Source of the DNA: Alphaproteobacteria bacterium
GTDB taxonomy: Bacteria; Pseudomonadota; Alphaproteobacteria; UBA6615
NCBI GenBank assembly: GCA_028822385.1
Contig: JAPKDV010000007.1
Coordinates: forward strand, 1 to 42,712
DNA length: 42,712 nucleotides
Reading direction: 5' to 3'
In this document: positions 1 to 8,032 of the stretch, piece by piece
Position numbering within the stretch: the stretch's first letter is position 1
How the letters are laid out: each line of letters begins with the position of its first letter
Notes under the pieces: generated by a model
Seen by the model: the letters and a program-made list of their open reading frames with translations, nothing else
Database searches by the model: none
What the model was told of the DNA's origin: nothing
Translations under genes and position numbers: made by a program

Positions 1-2
1 AT

Positions 3-257
3 ATCCTGATGCCCGAAGTTTTCAGAGAACTTGAGCTACAAGAAACGGGTGCGGGTGGTGAAATTCAGCTGACGGATGCCATGGCACGGCTGATTAACCG
101 GCAACCCTTCCACGGTCTTGCCTTCGAAGGTCAGCGATTTGACTGTGGCGATAAGCTGGGTTTCCTGGAGGCTAATATCGCCTTTGCACTGGCCCGTGAT
201 GACCTTGGTCCGCGTACGAGAGAAATGATACGGCGTCTGGGCGGGCTTTCCTCATGA
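3..257 (+). CDS. galU: UTP-glucose-1-phosphate uridylyltransferase, C-terminal part (5' end outside window)
   Basis: The reading frame is open from the window edge, so only the last 84 codons are present; the first ATG at 9 is internal, not the start. The visible part carries the C-terminal GalU signature GGEIQLTDA near the start, followed by GQRFDCGDKLGFLEA, which contains the conserved lysine and glycine of the nucleotidyltransferase fold. GalU makes UDP-glucose from UTP and glucose-1-phosphate in the cytoplasm. Its stop codon overlaps the ATG of the next gene by four bases (ATGA), so it is probably translationally coupled to UDP-glucose dehydrogenase, which uses its product. The bacterial GalU family is usually about 290 residues. 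Identity is confident; the N-terminal half cannot be assessed. Confidence 0.9.
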   Translation: MLMPEVFRELELQETGAGGEIQLTDAMARLINRQPFHGLAFEGQRFDCGDKLGFLEANIAFALARDDLGPRTREMIRRLGGLSS

Positions 258-1576
258 AGATTGCGATGGTTGGTACTGGCTACGTAGGCCTTGTGTCGGG
301 TGCCTGTTTTTCTGAATTTGGCTGGGATGTCGTTTGCGTAGACAACAATGCCGAAAAGATAGCGATGCTCGAAAACGGGCGAATGCCGATCTATGAACCA
401 GGCTTGGATGATCTGGTGGAGCGCAATGTCGTAGCGGGGCGTTTGAGTTTTACAACAGATCTTGCCAGTGCTGTGAAAGCCGTCGATGCTGTGTTTATTG
501 CAGTTGGCACTCCCTCGCGACGAGGCGATGGTCATGCTGATCTGAGTTATGTGTTCCAGGCGGCCGAGGATGTTGCCCGCCACGCTGATGGCTATACTGT
601 CGTAGTTACCAAATCGACTGTGCCGGTTGGGACGGGTCGTGAAGTAATGAAGCGCATGCAGGCGGTGCGCCCCAGTGGTGAGATCGAGATCGCTTCCAAT
701 CCAGAATTTCTGCGTGAAGGTTCGGCGATTGAGGATTTTAAGCGGCCGGATCGAGTGGTTATTGGTGCAGATTCAGAACGTGCGGCGGAGACGGTTAGCG
801 CTCTCTATAGGCCTCTGTTTCTGCGTGATACCCCGATCATCCACACCAGTCTGGAATCCGCTGAGCTGATCAAATACGCCGCTAACACGTTTCTCGCGAC
901 CAAGATTACATTCATCAATGAGTTTGCTGATCTTTGCGAAAAGGTTGGTGCTGATGTGCAGGATGTGGCGAACGGAATTGGCCTCGATGGCCGTATCGGG
1001 TCCAAGTTTTTGAATGCAGGTCCAGGATATGGTGGGTCCTGTTTTCCGAAAGATACAGAAGCCCTAGTGCGGTCCGCGCGTGATGTTGACGCGCCGATTT
1101 CGATTGTCGAGCAAGTGATCAAGGTCAATAGCGATCGTAAGGAGGCGATGGCACAAAAAATCATCAATGCCTGTGGCGGTGATGTCAGGGGCAAAACAGT
1201 TGCTGTTCTGGGGCTCACCTTTAAACCGAACACCGATGACATGCGGGATTCGCCCAGTCTGGTGATTGTCCCGCGTCTGATTGAAGCTGGTGCAACGGTG
1301 CGGACATTTGATCCGGTTGGTATGGATGAAGCTAAATTACTCATGGATGGGCCGATCTGGTGCTCCGATGCTTATGATGCGATGGATGGCGCGGATGTTG
1401 TGGCGATCGTGACGGAGTGGAACGAATTCCGTGCGCTGGATTTAGCGCGCGTGAAAACACTTCTGACGCGGCCTGTAATGGTCGACCTTCGCAATATCTA
1501 CCGTCCCAATGACATGCGTGAATCTGGTTTCGACTATATTTCAATCGGGCGTGCCGCCGTTTTTGCAATAAGCTGA
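254..1576 (+). CDS. ugd: UDP-glucose 6-dehydrogenase
   Basis: This enzyme oxidises UDP-glucose twice with NAD+ to UDP-glucuronate, a precursor for capsule, exopolysaccharide and LPS sugars. The 440-residue length is normal for the family. The N-terminus is a Rossmann fold with GTGYVG at residues 7-12. The central dimer helix and the catalytic loop GPGYGGSCFPKD follow, with the nucleophile Cys at residue 263. The C-terminal nucleotide-sugar domain has the conserved FKPNTDDMRDSP stretch around residue 325. The start ATG overlaps the galU stop (ATGA). It lies between galU and a phosphohexomutase, which gives a compact route from glucose phosphate to UDP-glucuronate. Confidence 0.95.
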   Translation: MKIAMVGTGYVGLVSGACFSEFGWDVVCVDNNAEKIAMLENGRMPIYEPGLDDLVERNVVAGRLSFTTDLASAVKAVDAVFIAVGTPSRRGDGHADLSYVFQAAEDVARHADGYTVVVTKSTVPVGTGREVMKRMQAVRPSGEIEIASNPEFLREGSAIEDFKRPDRVVIGADSERAAETVSALYRPLFLRDTPIIHTSLESAELIKYAANTFLATKITFINEFADLCEKVGADVQDVANGIGLDGRIGSKFLNAGPGYGGSCFPKDTEALVRSARDVDAPISIVEQVIKVNSDRKEAMAQKIINACGGDVRGKTVAVLGLTFKPNTDDMRDSPSLVIVPRLIEAGATVRTFDPVGMDEAKLLMDGPIWCSDAYDAMDGADVVAIVTEWNEFRALDLARVKTLLTRPVMVDLRNIYRPNDMRESGFDYISIGRAAVFAIS

Positions 1577-1585
1577 CGGGTTAGT

Positions 1586-2971
1586 ATGTCCAGTCCTCAC
1601 AGTTTCAGTCCGACGATCCTGCGTGAGTACGATATTCGTGGTGTGGTGCATGAAACGCTTTCTCATGATGATGCCTATGCCGTGGGGCGTGCTTTTGGGA
1701 CTTGCGTTGTTGAGGTCGGTGGAGATCAGGTCGCACTTGGGTTCGACGGGCGCCTAACGTCACCGGGACTTGCCAGATCGTTGCTCGAAGGATTGTTGGC
1801 CTGCGGTCTGCATGTGAAACGGATCAATATGGGGCCGACACCCATGCTGTCATTCGCCATACGTCATCTCGATACAGGGTCGGGAATTATGGTGACGGGA
1901 AGTCACAATCCTGCCGACTATAACGGTTTTAAGATGACTCTGGCCGGCAAGCCGTTCTTCGGTGATGCAATACAGCGTTTGGGGGGGATCGCTGAGCACG
2001 CGAGCTATGCGTCTGGTGAGGGCAGTGTTGAAGATATCGATGTGCGACGTGATTATGTTGAAGTGTTGGCGCAAGAGTATCAGCCCCTCCGCATGGCACG
2101 CATTGCATGGGACCCAGGCAATGGTGCGGCGGGTGAAGTCCTTAACATGCTCTGCGCGCGTATGCCTGGGTATCACCACGTGGTGAATGGGGTCGTTGAC
2201 GGAACTTTCCCAGGCCACCACCCGGACCCGACGGTAGTAGAGAACCTTGTCGATCTTCAGAAGCATATAGTCGAGCATGACTGTGAGTTGGGGATTGCCT
2301 TTGATGGTGACGGTGATCGTGTAGGCGTGGTTGACGGGAAGGGACGTATCCTTTGGGCTGACCAACTTATGATGCTCTTTGCTGCAGATGTTCTGCGTGA
2401 TGACCCTGGCGCAACGATTATCGCGGATGTAAAATCCAGCCAGGTTCTGTTTGATGAAATTGCTAGGCTTGGCGGTGTTCCTGTGATGTGGAAGACCGGG
2501 CATTCGCTCATAAAATCGAAAATGACTGAAACGGGTTCTCCCCTAGCCGGAGAGATGAGCGGCCATATTTTTTTCGCAGATCGTTATTTTGGGTTTGATG
2601 ATGGGTTATATGCCGCCGTTAGGCTTCTAGCTTTGTTAGAGCGTCAGGGCGTCACACTTGCAGAGCTCCGAGATCGAATCCCGAAAGTTGAGAACACGCC
2701 GGAGCTTCGCTTTCCCTGCTCGGAAGAGCGTAAATTCGTGGTTATCGATGAGGTTGCTGCGCGCCTTGGTGCTGCAGGGGCTGATGTGACGTTGATCGAC
2801 GGCGTTCGCGTGAATACGGAAGATGGCTGGTGGCTTTTGCGTGCCTCTAACACCCAAGATGTGTTGGTGGCGCGATGCGAAGCAAGTGATGTTGACGGAC
2901 TTGCGCGGCTCAAAATTACGCTGACGGAGCAATTAATCGAAAGCGGAATTGCCGCACCCAAGGACCTTTAA
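1586..2971 (+). CDS. phosphomannomutase/phosphoglucomutase (AlgC/ManB-type phosphohexomutase)
   Basis: This enzyme interconverts hexose 6-phosphates and 1-phosphates, supplying glucose-1-phosphate or mannose-1-phosphate for nucleotide sugars. The 461 residues contain all four alpha-D-phosphohexomutase landmarks. These are the phosphoserine loop TGSHNP (Ser106), the metal loop FDGDGDR (Asp240, Asp242, Asp244), the sugar-binding GEMSGH loop near residue 318 and the phosphate-binding RASNTQ loop near residue 420. The N-terminal REYDIRG motif is typical of the bifunctional PMM/PGM group rather than the glucosamine mutase GlmM. It starts nine bases after ugd, probably in the same transcript. Substrate preference between glucose and mannose cannot be decided from sequence, so no symbol is given. 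Confidence 0.9.
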   Translation: MSSPHSFSPTILREYDIRGVVHETLSHDDAYAVGRAFGTCVVEVGGDQVALGFDGRLTSPGLARSLLEGLLACGLHVKRINMGPTPMLSFAIRHLDTGSGIMVTGSHNPADYNGFKMTLAGKPFFGDAIQRLGGIAEHASYASGEGSVEDIDVRRDYVEVLAQEYQPLRMARIAWDPGNGAAGEVLNMLCARMPGYHHVVNGVVDGTFPGHHPDPTVVENLVDLQKHIVEHDCELGIAFDGDGDRVGVVDGKGRILWADQLMMLFAADVLRDDPGATIIADVKSSQVLFDEIARLGGVPVMWKTGHSLIKSKMTETGSPLAGEMSGHIFFADRYFGFDDGLYAAVRLLALLERQGVTLAELRDRIPKVENTPELRFPCSEERKFVVIDEVAARLGAAGADVTLIDGVRVNTEDGWWLLRASNTQDVLVARCEASDVDGLARLKITLTEQLIESGIAAPKDL

Positions 2972-3031
2972 AACTCGGAATATCGGGTGTATTTATTGAG
3001 CCACATGTCGGAACAAGTTCCTATACAGAAT

Positions 3032-3046
3032 CAGGCAAATTGCCTG
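3032..3046. promoter_or_regulatory. perfect inverted repeat (operator-like) upstream of the LLM oxidoreductase
   Basis: CAGGCAA-A-TTGCCTG is a perfect 7-bp dyad with a one-base centre, 40 bp before the ATG at 3087. An outer ATACAG (3023-3028) can also pair with CTGTAT (3044-3049). Its size and position suit a small dimeric repressor. No regulator gene is adjacent, so the binding protein is unknown. Confidence 0.4.
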
Positions 3047-3086
3047 TATCAAATATAGAAAACCGCACTCAAAGAAAGAGCCCGCG

Positions 3087-4184
3087 ATGAGATTAGGTTA
3101 TTTTGCCATGCCGGTGCACCCGTTGCATCGTAACTACACCGAAACTTTGAAGGAAGATCGCAACGCAATAATCTTCTGCGATGAGCTTGGCTACTATGAT
3201 GCGTTCATGGGTGAGCATCTTTCCGATGCAGCAGAGAACGTTACAAACTCCATGCTCTTCCATGCAACGCTGATCCATTCGACAAAACAGATCAAGTTAG
3301 CCACCGGCACTACTAACCTGTCGTTCCTGCACCCTACGCTTGTCGCCACCCACGCTGCGATGTTCGATCATCTTGCCGAGGGTCGCTTCATCATGGGTAT
3401 CAGCCCTGGGGCTTTGACCTCCGACGCTGAGGTGCTGGGTATTCTTGACGAAGATCGTAATCAGATGTTTGCCGAAGCGATCGATGTGATCCTCGAGATC
3501 TGGAAGCGTGACCCGCCCTACAACATTGATTTGCCAAACAATCGTTTCAAGGTGTCTTCAGAGAAGACACTTTTCGCGGAGACCGGCATTGGCATCATGC
3601 CCAAGCCATATCAGGACCCGCGTCCGGAAATTGTTGGTACAGTCGTCGCGCCATTTTCTAAGGGCGTGATCGCGATGGCCAAGCGGGACTTCCACCCGTT
3701 GTCAGCTAACTTCTTGCTGGGTAAATGGGCGGCGACCCATTGGAACAACTATGCCGAAGGTAAGGCAGAAGTTGGGGTCGAGGCGGACACGTCTGACTGG
3801 CGGATCGCGCGGACCGTATTTGTCGCTGACGACGATGCTACGGCCCAGCGCTATGGCAAGGACGATGCAAAGAGTCCGTATCGTTTCTACTATAATCAGC
3901 TGTATACCAAGTTGAAGAAAGCCAATAGACACGTTGTCTTCAAGCATGAGCGTGACGAACCGGACGAGGACATAACGATCGAGCGTGTACTTGATGATCT
4001 GGTTATCACGGGGACCGTGAATGATGTAGTGGACCAAATCCTAGCCTTCCGTGAAGTCACGGGTGACTTTGGCGAACTGGTTTATGCGGGTATGGATTGG
4101 GTGGATGAAGGCCTTGGCCGTCGTTCAATGCAGTTGATGGCCGAAGAAGTCATGCCACGCGTGAACGCTGCAATTGGCAAGTAG
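3087..4184 (+). CDS. LLM class flavin-dependent oxidoreductase (luciferase-like monooxygenase)
   Basis: The 365-residue protein has the TIM-barrel layout of the bacterial luciferase-like family, which uses reduced flavin (FMNH2 or F420-type) to oxidise small organic substrates. Visible family hallmarks are the N-terminal LGYFAMP strand, the GYYDAFMGEH segment (residues 35-44), the ATGTTNLSFLHPTLVA region (72-87) and HLAEGRFIMGISPG (95-108), where the GRF/LGxSxG pattern contributes to flavin binding. The C-terminal half contains a typical MQLMAEEVMPRVN ending. The substrate cannot be predicted. It is a single gene with its own upstream dyad and a downstream hairpin terminator, so it is probably monocistronic. 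Confidence 0.85.
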   Translation: MRLGYFAMPVHPLHRNYTETLKEDRNAIIFCDELGYYDAFMGEHLSDAAENVTNSMLFHATLIHSTKQIKLATGTTNLSFLHPTLVATHAAMFDHLAEGRFIMGISPGALTSDAEVLGILDEDRNQMFAEAIDVILEIWKRDPPYNIDLPNNRFKVSSEKTLFAETGIGIMPKPYQDPRPEIVGTVVAPFSKGVIAMAKRDFHPLSANFLLGKWAATHWNNYAEGKAEVGVEADTSDWRIARTVFVADDDATAQRYGKDDAKSPYRFYYNQLYTKLKKANRHVVFKHERDEPDEDITIERVLDDLVITGTVNDVVDQILAFREVTGDFGELVYAGMDWVDEGLGRRSMQLMAEEVMPRVNAAIGK

Positions 4185-4220
4185 GAGGATGCCGAGTAGG
4201 CCTTCCGCGACAGAAATAGT

Positions 4221-4255
4221 AAAAAGCCTCGCTTTTTTGCCGGGGCTTTTTCTTT
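4221..4255 (+). terminator. hairpin terminator after the LLM oxidoreductase gene
   Basis: AAAAAGCC (4221-4228) pairs with GGCTTTTT (4244-4251), and the second arm runs into a T-rich tract (4247-4255). The poly-A side also lets it work on the minus strand, where it would follow the MaoC-like gene ending at 4260, so it is probably bidirectional. Confidence 0.75.
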
Positions 4256-4259
4256 TGGG

Positions 4260-4712
4260 CTAGGTCGTCACCTGACGCTGGATCATCAACGGCGCGCGCA
4301 GAGTTAGCACGTCGATATTGACCTGATTGGTGAGCACGGCGCGGGTGGTGACAAATCCACGGTCTGGCTTGCTTTTGGATGTGCGGACATCCTCTATTTC
4401 CAGACGTGCCGTTAACGTGTCGCCTGGGCGGACTGGCGCGAGCCAGCGCAATTCGTCCACGCCGGGCGATCCCATGGAGGCGCAGCGATGCAGCAGTCCA
4501 TTGACTAGTAAACGCATGAACACCGATCCGGTATGCCAGCCGCTGGCGATCAGGCCACCGTAATTGGATTGGGCGGCAGCGGCTTCGTCGATATGGAAGG
4601 GCTGGGGGTCAAACTCCGTCGCGAACGTTAGAATTTCGTCCTGGGTGAAGCTGTACTGGCCGAGCTCGAACACCTGTCCGGCTTCGAAGTCGTCGAGGTG
4701 CAATAGGGTCAT
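4260..4712 (-). CDS. MaoC-like (R)-specific enoyl-CoA hydratase family protein
   Basis: At 150 residues this is the size of a single hot-dog-fold hydratase. The family hydrates enoyl-CoA thioesters or performs related dehydratase reactions. The catalytic hydratase-2 motif is visible: Asp35 and His40 in FDPQPFHID, followed by GGLIASGWHT (52-61), which forms the substrate-side helix. The C-terminal half has the usual VRPGDTLTARLEI strand. Its ATG overlaps the stop of the upstream D,D-carboxypeptidase gene (ATGA at 4709-4712), so it is co-translated with an unrelated cell-wall enzyme. A phasin lies 2.7 kb away, but no PHA synthase is in the window, so a PhaJ role is only a possibility. Confidence 0.85.
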   Translation of the reverse strand: MTLLHLDDFEAGQVFELGQYSFTQDEILTFATEFDPQPFHIDEAAAAQSNYGGLIASGWHTGSVFMRLLVNGLLHRCASMGSPGVDELRWLAPVRPGDTLTARLEIEDVRTSKSKPDRGFVTTRAVLTNQVNIDVLTLRAPLMIQRQVTT

Positions 4713-5983
4713 TGGCTCAGAAGCACTTCACTTTGTCCGGCATCCGCGATTTTTAGATTACCACTCGGAGTTACTATTACGCAGGGAGAACCCGATCTGC
4801 GGAGTTCGCGGCACACTTTGCTGGCGATGTGGCGGTCCATCCCTACAATTCTCGCCCGATAGAGGGTCTCACGTTCACCGAGAAGCGTGGTGACGTCCAC
4901 GGTGGCTGTTGCTGGCAAGTTTTGCAGGCGTTTTGCTGTGAAGCCTGCCGTCGAACGCGCCTTTCTATGTCCGCGAAAGGCGCCGATTTGCACGCCCCAT
5001 CGAATGTCGGTGCTCGGCTGAACGAGGACCCGCTGAGATTTGCGAATGGTCGGGGTTACTTCTTCACCCGGACGCCCCGGCTTAGGAACGGGCAGAGCAG
5101 CTGCGGTCGAATTAGTCTGGGCTTGCGCCCAGGCACGGTTCATCAGTGAGGCCATATGTGCATCTCGCGACTGTCCCGTTTTACCCCCAAACACTACACC
5201 AATGAGACGAACGCCGTCACGCTTTGCAGAGGCGACCAGATTAAATCCTGAAGCGCGGATGTAACCGGTTTTGATGCCATCCATACCTTCGTAGGTGCGC
5301 AGCAGTTTGTTATGATTCCGGTACGTTCGATTGTTGTATTTGTAAGTTAGCTTCGAGAAGTAGCTGTAGTAGTTTGGAAAATCGACTAGCAGCGCTTTTC
5401 CGAGCGTTGCCATGTCTCGCGCGGTGCTCCTCTGGCGGCTGTTGGGGAGGCCCGAGGCGTTCATAAAAGTCGTGCTCTTCATGCCTAAGACATGGGCGCG
5501 GCGTGTCATTAATCGCGCAAACTTGGCTTCTGTCCCGCCGATTGCTTCTCCCACGACGGTGGCGACATCGTTAGCCGACTTTACTGACAACGCGTTGATA
5601 GCTTCTCTGAGCGTGATCGTCTGCCCGGCTTTGAGCCCCAACTTCGAAGGAGCCTGCCCGGCGGCACGGCGAGAGACTGGAAGTGGTTGATCGAGAGTGA
5701 GCTTGCCCGTGTCCAGCGCATTAAAAGCCATATAGAGCGTCATCATTTTTGTAAGTGACGCCGGAAATCGTCGTGTGTCGGCGTTTCGTGCGTAGTAGAT
5801 TTTCCCGGTGTCGGCGTCGACGACGATGGCTGCGTATTTGGCCTCTGCTCTGTCCGGAAGTGAAATAGCTGCAAATAACGCCAATAAAGGTACAGCCAGA
5901 CTTAAACCCCAACACGGCGCGCGCTGTTTAATGTTACACCCTACCTTGTACAGGCGAGTTTTCACGAAGGATATTCCCATCAT
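4709..5983 (-). CDS. D-alanyl-D-alanine carboxypeptidase (PBP5/DacA type) with C-terminal SPOR domain
   Basis: This periplasmic penicillin-binding protein trims the terminal D-Ala from peptidoglycan stem peptides. Residues 29-48 form a hydrophobic signal segment ending at DRAEA, after a charged N-terminus. All three active-site motifs are intact: SLTK (Ser76, Lys79), SAN (136-138) and KTG (238-240). A Pro-rich linker around 295-320 leads to a SPOR-like domain (about 330-410, beginning WGVQIGAF), which in this family binds septal, denuded glycan and targets division sites. The 424-residue length is usual for alphaproteobacterial SPOR-tailed DacA proteins. The start could be either of two consecutive ATGs. 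The gene is divergent from the hydrolase at 6205. Confidence 0.9.
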   Translation of the reverse strand: MMGISFVKTRLYKVGCNIKQRAPCWGLSLAVPLLALFAAISLPDRAEAKYAAIVVDADTGKIYYARNADTRRFPASLTKMMTLYMAFNALDTGKLTLDQPLPVSRRAAGQAPSKLGLKAGQTITLREAINALSVKSANDVATVVGEAIGGTEAKFARLMTRRAHVLGMKSTTFMNASGLPNSRQRSTARDMATLGKALLVDFPNYYSYFSKLTYKYNNRTYRNHNKLLRTYEGMDGIKTGYIRASGFNLVASAKRDGVRLIGVVFGGKTGQSRDAHMASLMNRAWAQAQTNSTAAALPVPKPGRPGEEVTPTIRKSQRVLVQPSTDIRWGVQIGAFRGHRKARSTAGFTAKRLQNLPATATVDVTTLLGERETLYRARIVGMDRHIASKVCRELRRSGSPCVIVTPSGNLKIADAGQSEVLLSQ

Positions 5984-6204
5984 GTAAAAGCCGATATTAA
6001 TTCTTTCAATCGAATGAAACTGATCCTAGTCAACGCGCCGAAAGCGCGCAAATAGGATTTAAAGAAGTCTGTATTCTCGGCGGGCAGCCGACCCTGTTGA
6101 AGGCTTTGATGATCGCGGGGTTAGTATCAAGATCAACGGAACAGCCAATGGGACTGTCCGGTGATACGGAGCAAATAATTTTTGTAAAATTTTTGGGGGA
6201 ACTA

Positions 6205-7035
6205 ATGCCGCTTTTGAGACGTGAAGACTATCCGCCGCAATTAGAGCGGCCAGAAGCTATTCTCGCATTCCAGAATGAGCTTTGGGACCGTAGCCGTGAT
6301 GTCGAGGGTATCGATATTTCTTGGGGCGATGATATTTATCAACGGATCGCTATCTACCCGGCTGCAAAGCCCACTGGCGCGGTCTTTGCGTTTATTCATG
6401 GTGGGCGCTGGAGCAGTGGACATAAGGAAGCCATGGCGTTCATGGCACCAGCGTTCCACGGGGCAGGCATCACGTTTGCTAGCCTCGGGTACCGATTGGC
6501 GCCTAATAAGTATGATGAGGGATTTCCGGACCTTTGCAACGGCATTGCCTGTCTGGCTGCGAATGTTGATCGCTACGGTGGGGATGCCGGCCGTATTTTT
6601 GTTGGCGGCCACTCGTCCGGGGGCCATTACGCGGCGCAGATGACAATCACCGGCGATTGGCAGGCACGTCATGGTTTGATGCGTGATGTTATCAAAGGCT
6701 GTCTTCCCATATCAGGGGTCTATGATGTCTCGTCAGGGGCCAATTTTGCGGACTGGCCACCGCCCTGTCTGGCTGCCGGTGATAATGGTCGCGAAAAAAG
6801 CCCGCAGCATCGTATTGCCGGTGACCTTCCGCCTTTTTTTGTGTCTTGGGGGAGTGAAGACTACCCGTTCCTAATTCCTCAGGGAAAAGCGTTTGCTGCT
6901 GCGCTTGCTGTTGCTGGTGCCGATGTCGATACGCTGGAGATGGCTGGGAAAACTCATTTTTCAGTTCTTGGTGAAGGGGCTGATCCCGGTGGCGAGTGGA
7001 GCGGACGCGCAATCAGTTGGATTAGCGAGCATTAA
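6205..7035 (+). CDS. alpha/beta-hydrolase fold esterase (BD-FAE / kynurenine formamidase-like)
   Basis: The protein has the oxyanion loop HGGRW and the nucleophile elbow GHSSGG (Ser in GxSxG). A late SWGSEDYPF segment probably supplies the acid, and GKTHFS supplies the histidine. Together these make a carboxylesterase or arylformamidase-like hydrolase of the HGG-motif group. The frame is open from a TTG at 6097, but I chose the ATG at 6205 because a strong GGGGGA ribosome-binding site sits just before it and the upstream 36 codons lack family resemblance; this gives 276 residues. No signal peptide is visible, so it is cytoplasmic. The substrate is unknown, and no tryptophan-degradation genes are nearby to support kynurenine formamidase. 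Confidence 0.8.
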   Translation: MPLLRREDYPPQLERPEAILAFQNELWDRSRDVEGIDISWGDDIYQRIAIYPAAKPTGAVFAFIHGGRWSSGHKEAMAFMAPAFHGAGITFASLGYRLAPNKYDEGFPDLCNGIACLAANVDRYGGDAGRIFVGGHSSGGHYAAQMTITGDWQARHGLMRDVIKGCLPISGVYDVSSGANFADWPPPCLAAGDNGREKSPQHRIAGDLPPFFVSWGSEDYPFLIPQGKAFAAALAVAGADVDTLEMAGKTHFSVLGEGADPGGEWSGRAISWISEH

Positions 7036-7208
7036 CACGATGCATTGATATCTAGGCACTGGTGTTGAAGCTAGTCTGTGTTGGGCAGGATTCTTAGGCC
7101 GTTTGCTTTGTGAAGCTAATTTTTTTTATATATCTGTGTTCTGTGGGGAGAAATGGGTATTCCAAACGCTGGATTTCTAACGATGCTGCGCACGCGAATG
7201 AAAATTTG

Positions 7209-7217
7209 TGCAGTGCA
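7209..7217. promoter_or_regulatory. TGCAGTGCA box 1 (candidate PhaR-type operator)
   Basis: The box lies at the centre of a perfect 7-bp dyad, TTTGTGC-AGT-GCACAAA (7205-7221). It sits directly upstream of the putative -35 element of the phasin promoter. PhaR repressors of PHA-forming alphaproteobacteria are known to bind TGC-rich dyads upstream of phasin genes; assignment here is inference. Confidence 0.5.
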
Positions 7218-7228
7218 CAAATAATTCA

Positions 7229-7257
7229 TTGACAGAACTATGCGTGTCCCCCATATA
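7229..7257 (+). promoter_or_regulatory. putative sigma-70 promoter of the phasin gene
   Basis: TTGACA (7229-7234) is a consensus -35. A CATATA or ATATAT -10 follows after 17-18 bp (7252-7258). It is flanked on both sides by TGCAGTGCA boxes, a layout that would suit repression by steric block. Confidence 0.5.
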
Positions 7258-7267
7258 TGTCTTATGT

Positions 7268-7276
7268 TGCAGTGCA
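7268..7276. promoter_or_regulatory. TGCAGTGCA box 2 (candidate PhaR-type operator)
   Basis: This is an exact repeat of box 1, shifted 59 bp. It lies inside TTGCAGTGCAGCAA (7267-7280), just downstream of the putative -10 and therefore near the expected transcription start. Confidence 0.5.
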
Positions 7277-7339
7277 GCAAAGATGTGAATTGAAGGCTTG
7301 GTCTGTTTACGTTTCGCGAGCCCCGCACAACTTGTGTGA

Positions 7340-7348
7340 TGCAGTACA
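7340..7348. promoter_or_regulatory. TGCAGTACA box 3 (variant operator)
   Basis: One base differs from boxes 1 and 2. It is embedded in the dyad TTGTGT (7332-7337) / ACACAA (7346-7351), close to the phasin ribosome-binding site. Box 1 and box 3 share TGCAGTRCACAA over 12 bases. Confidence 0.4.
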
Positions 7349-7372
7349 CAATATTTAAAAGGAAGTTATACA

Positions 7373-7909
7373 ATGGCTACTACTAAAAAGACCGCCTCCT
7401 TTAAAACTGTTGAGGATACGTTCGAGACCGTTGTTGAAGCCCAGAAGAAAACATTCGACGACGCCGTTCAGGCCGGAACTGATGCATTCGCAAAGGGTTA
7501 CGAGGATTTCTATAACTCTGCGCGCCAGCAGGTGAACAAGGCGCAGCAGTCCGTGTTCGGCAATATGGACCAGGCTTCTGATTTCAATCGCGAGAACGTT
7601 GAGGCAGTGATCGTTTCCAGTAACATCGTTGCCAAGGGTTTTGAGGTTTTCGGTAAGGAAATCGCCGCTTATGCTCAGCAAGTCGTTGAAGCTAATATGG
7701 TCGCCGCTAAGAAGCTGAGCACCGCTAAGGACCCGCAGGAACTAATGGATATACAGTCGGAGTGCGCCAAAACAGCATTTGACGACTTTGTTTCAGAATC
7801 GACTAAACTTCAGGACATCTCGACCAAGGTCTCTAATCAGGCCTCCCTGCCAATCAGCGAACGCATCAACAAGGCTGTTGATACGTTTGCCAAGTCAGTC
7901 GCCGCGTAA
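7373..7909 (+). CDS. phasin family protein (PHA granule-associated)
   Basis: Phasins are small amphipathic helical proteins that coat polyhydroxyalkanoate granules. This 178-residue protein is almost entirely alpha-helical in character. It is rich in Ala, Glu, Lys and Gln with no Trp, and has a Lys/Thr start (ATTKKT) followed by heptad-like helices. The segment around residues 75-110 (NVEAVIVSSNIVAKGFEVFG) is the conserved phasin_2 core, and an SECAKTAFDDFVSESTKL stretch follows. No signal peptide is present. A clear ribosome-binding site precedes the ATG, and three TGCAGTRCA boxes plus a consensus-like promoter lie upstream, suggesting tight, high-level control. No PHA synthase or PhaR gene is in the window. 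Confidence 0.85.
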   Translation: MATTKKTASFKTVEDTFETVVEAQKKTFDDAVQAGTDAFAKGYEDFYNSARQQVNKAQQSVFGNMDQASDFNRENVEAVIVSSNIVAKGFEVFGKEIAAYAQQVVEANMVAAKKLSTAKDPQELMDIQSECAKTAFDDFVSESTKLQDISTKVSNQASLPISERINKAVDTFAKSVAA

Positions 7910-7934
7910 CTCTCCTCCCATACGTAGGCGTTTA

Positions 7935-7968
7935 AACGGCCCGACCCAGTAGTACTGGTCGGGCCGTT
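7935..7968 (+). terminator. 12-bp perfect stem-loop after the phasin gene
   Basis: AACGGCCCGACC (7935-7946) pairs perfectly with GGTCGGGCCGTT (7957-7968) around a 10-nt loop. It is 26 bp after the stop codon. There is no U-run after the stem, so it may be a factor-independent terminator of unusual type or a 3' mRNA-stabilising hairpin. Confidence 0.6.
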
Positions 7969-8032
7969 GCCATTTCTGGGGCTTGATTTTCGTCGGTTTC
8001 GTACACATTTAGATATACCGAAGTGAGGCCGC

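Larger units (their letters stand above)
7036..7372. other. 337-bp regulatory intergenic region before the phasin gene
   Basis: No gene is visible here. It is AT-rich compared with its surroundings and contains a promoter-like pair and three near-identical TGCAGTRCA boxes, annotated separately. A ribosome-binding site (AAGGAAG, about 7359-7365) precedes the phasin ATG at 7373. Confidence 0.7.
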
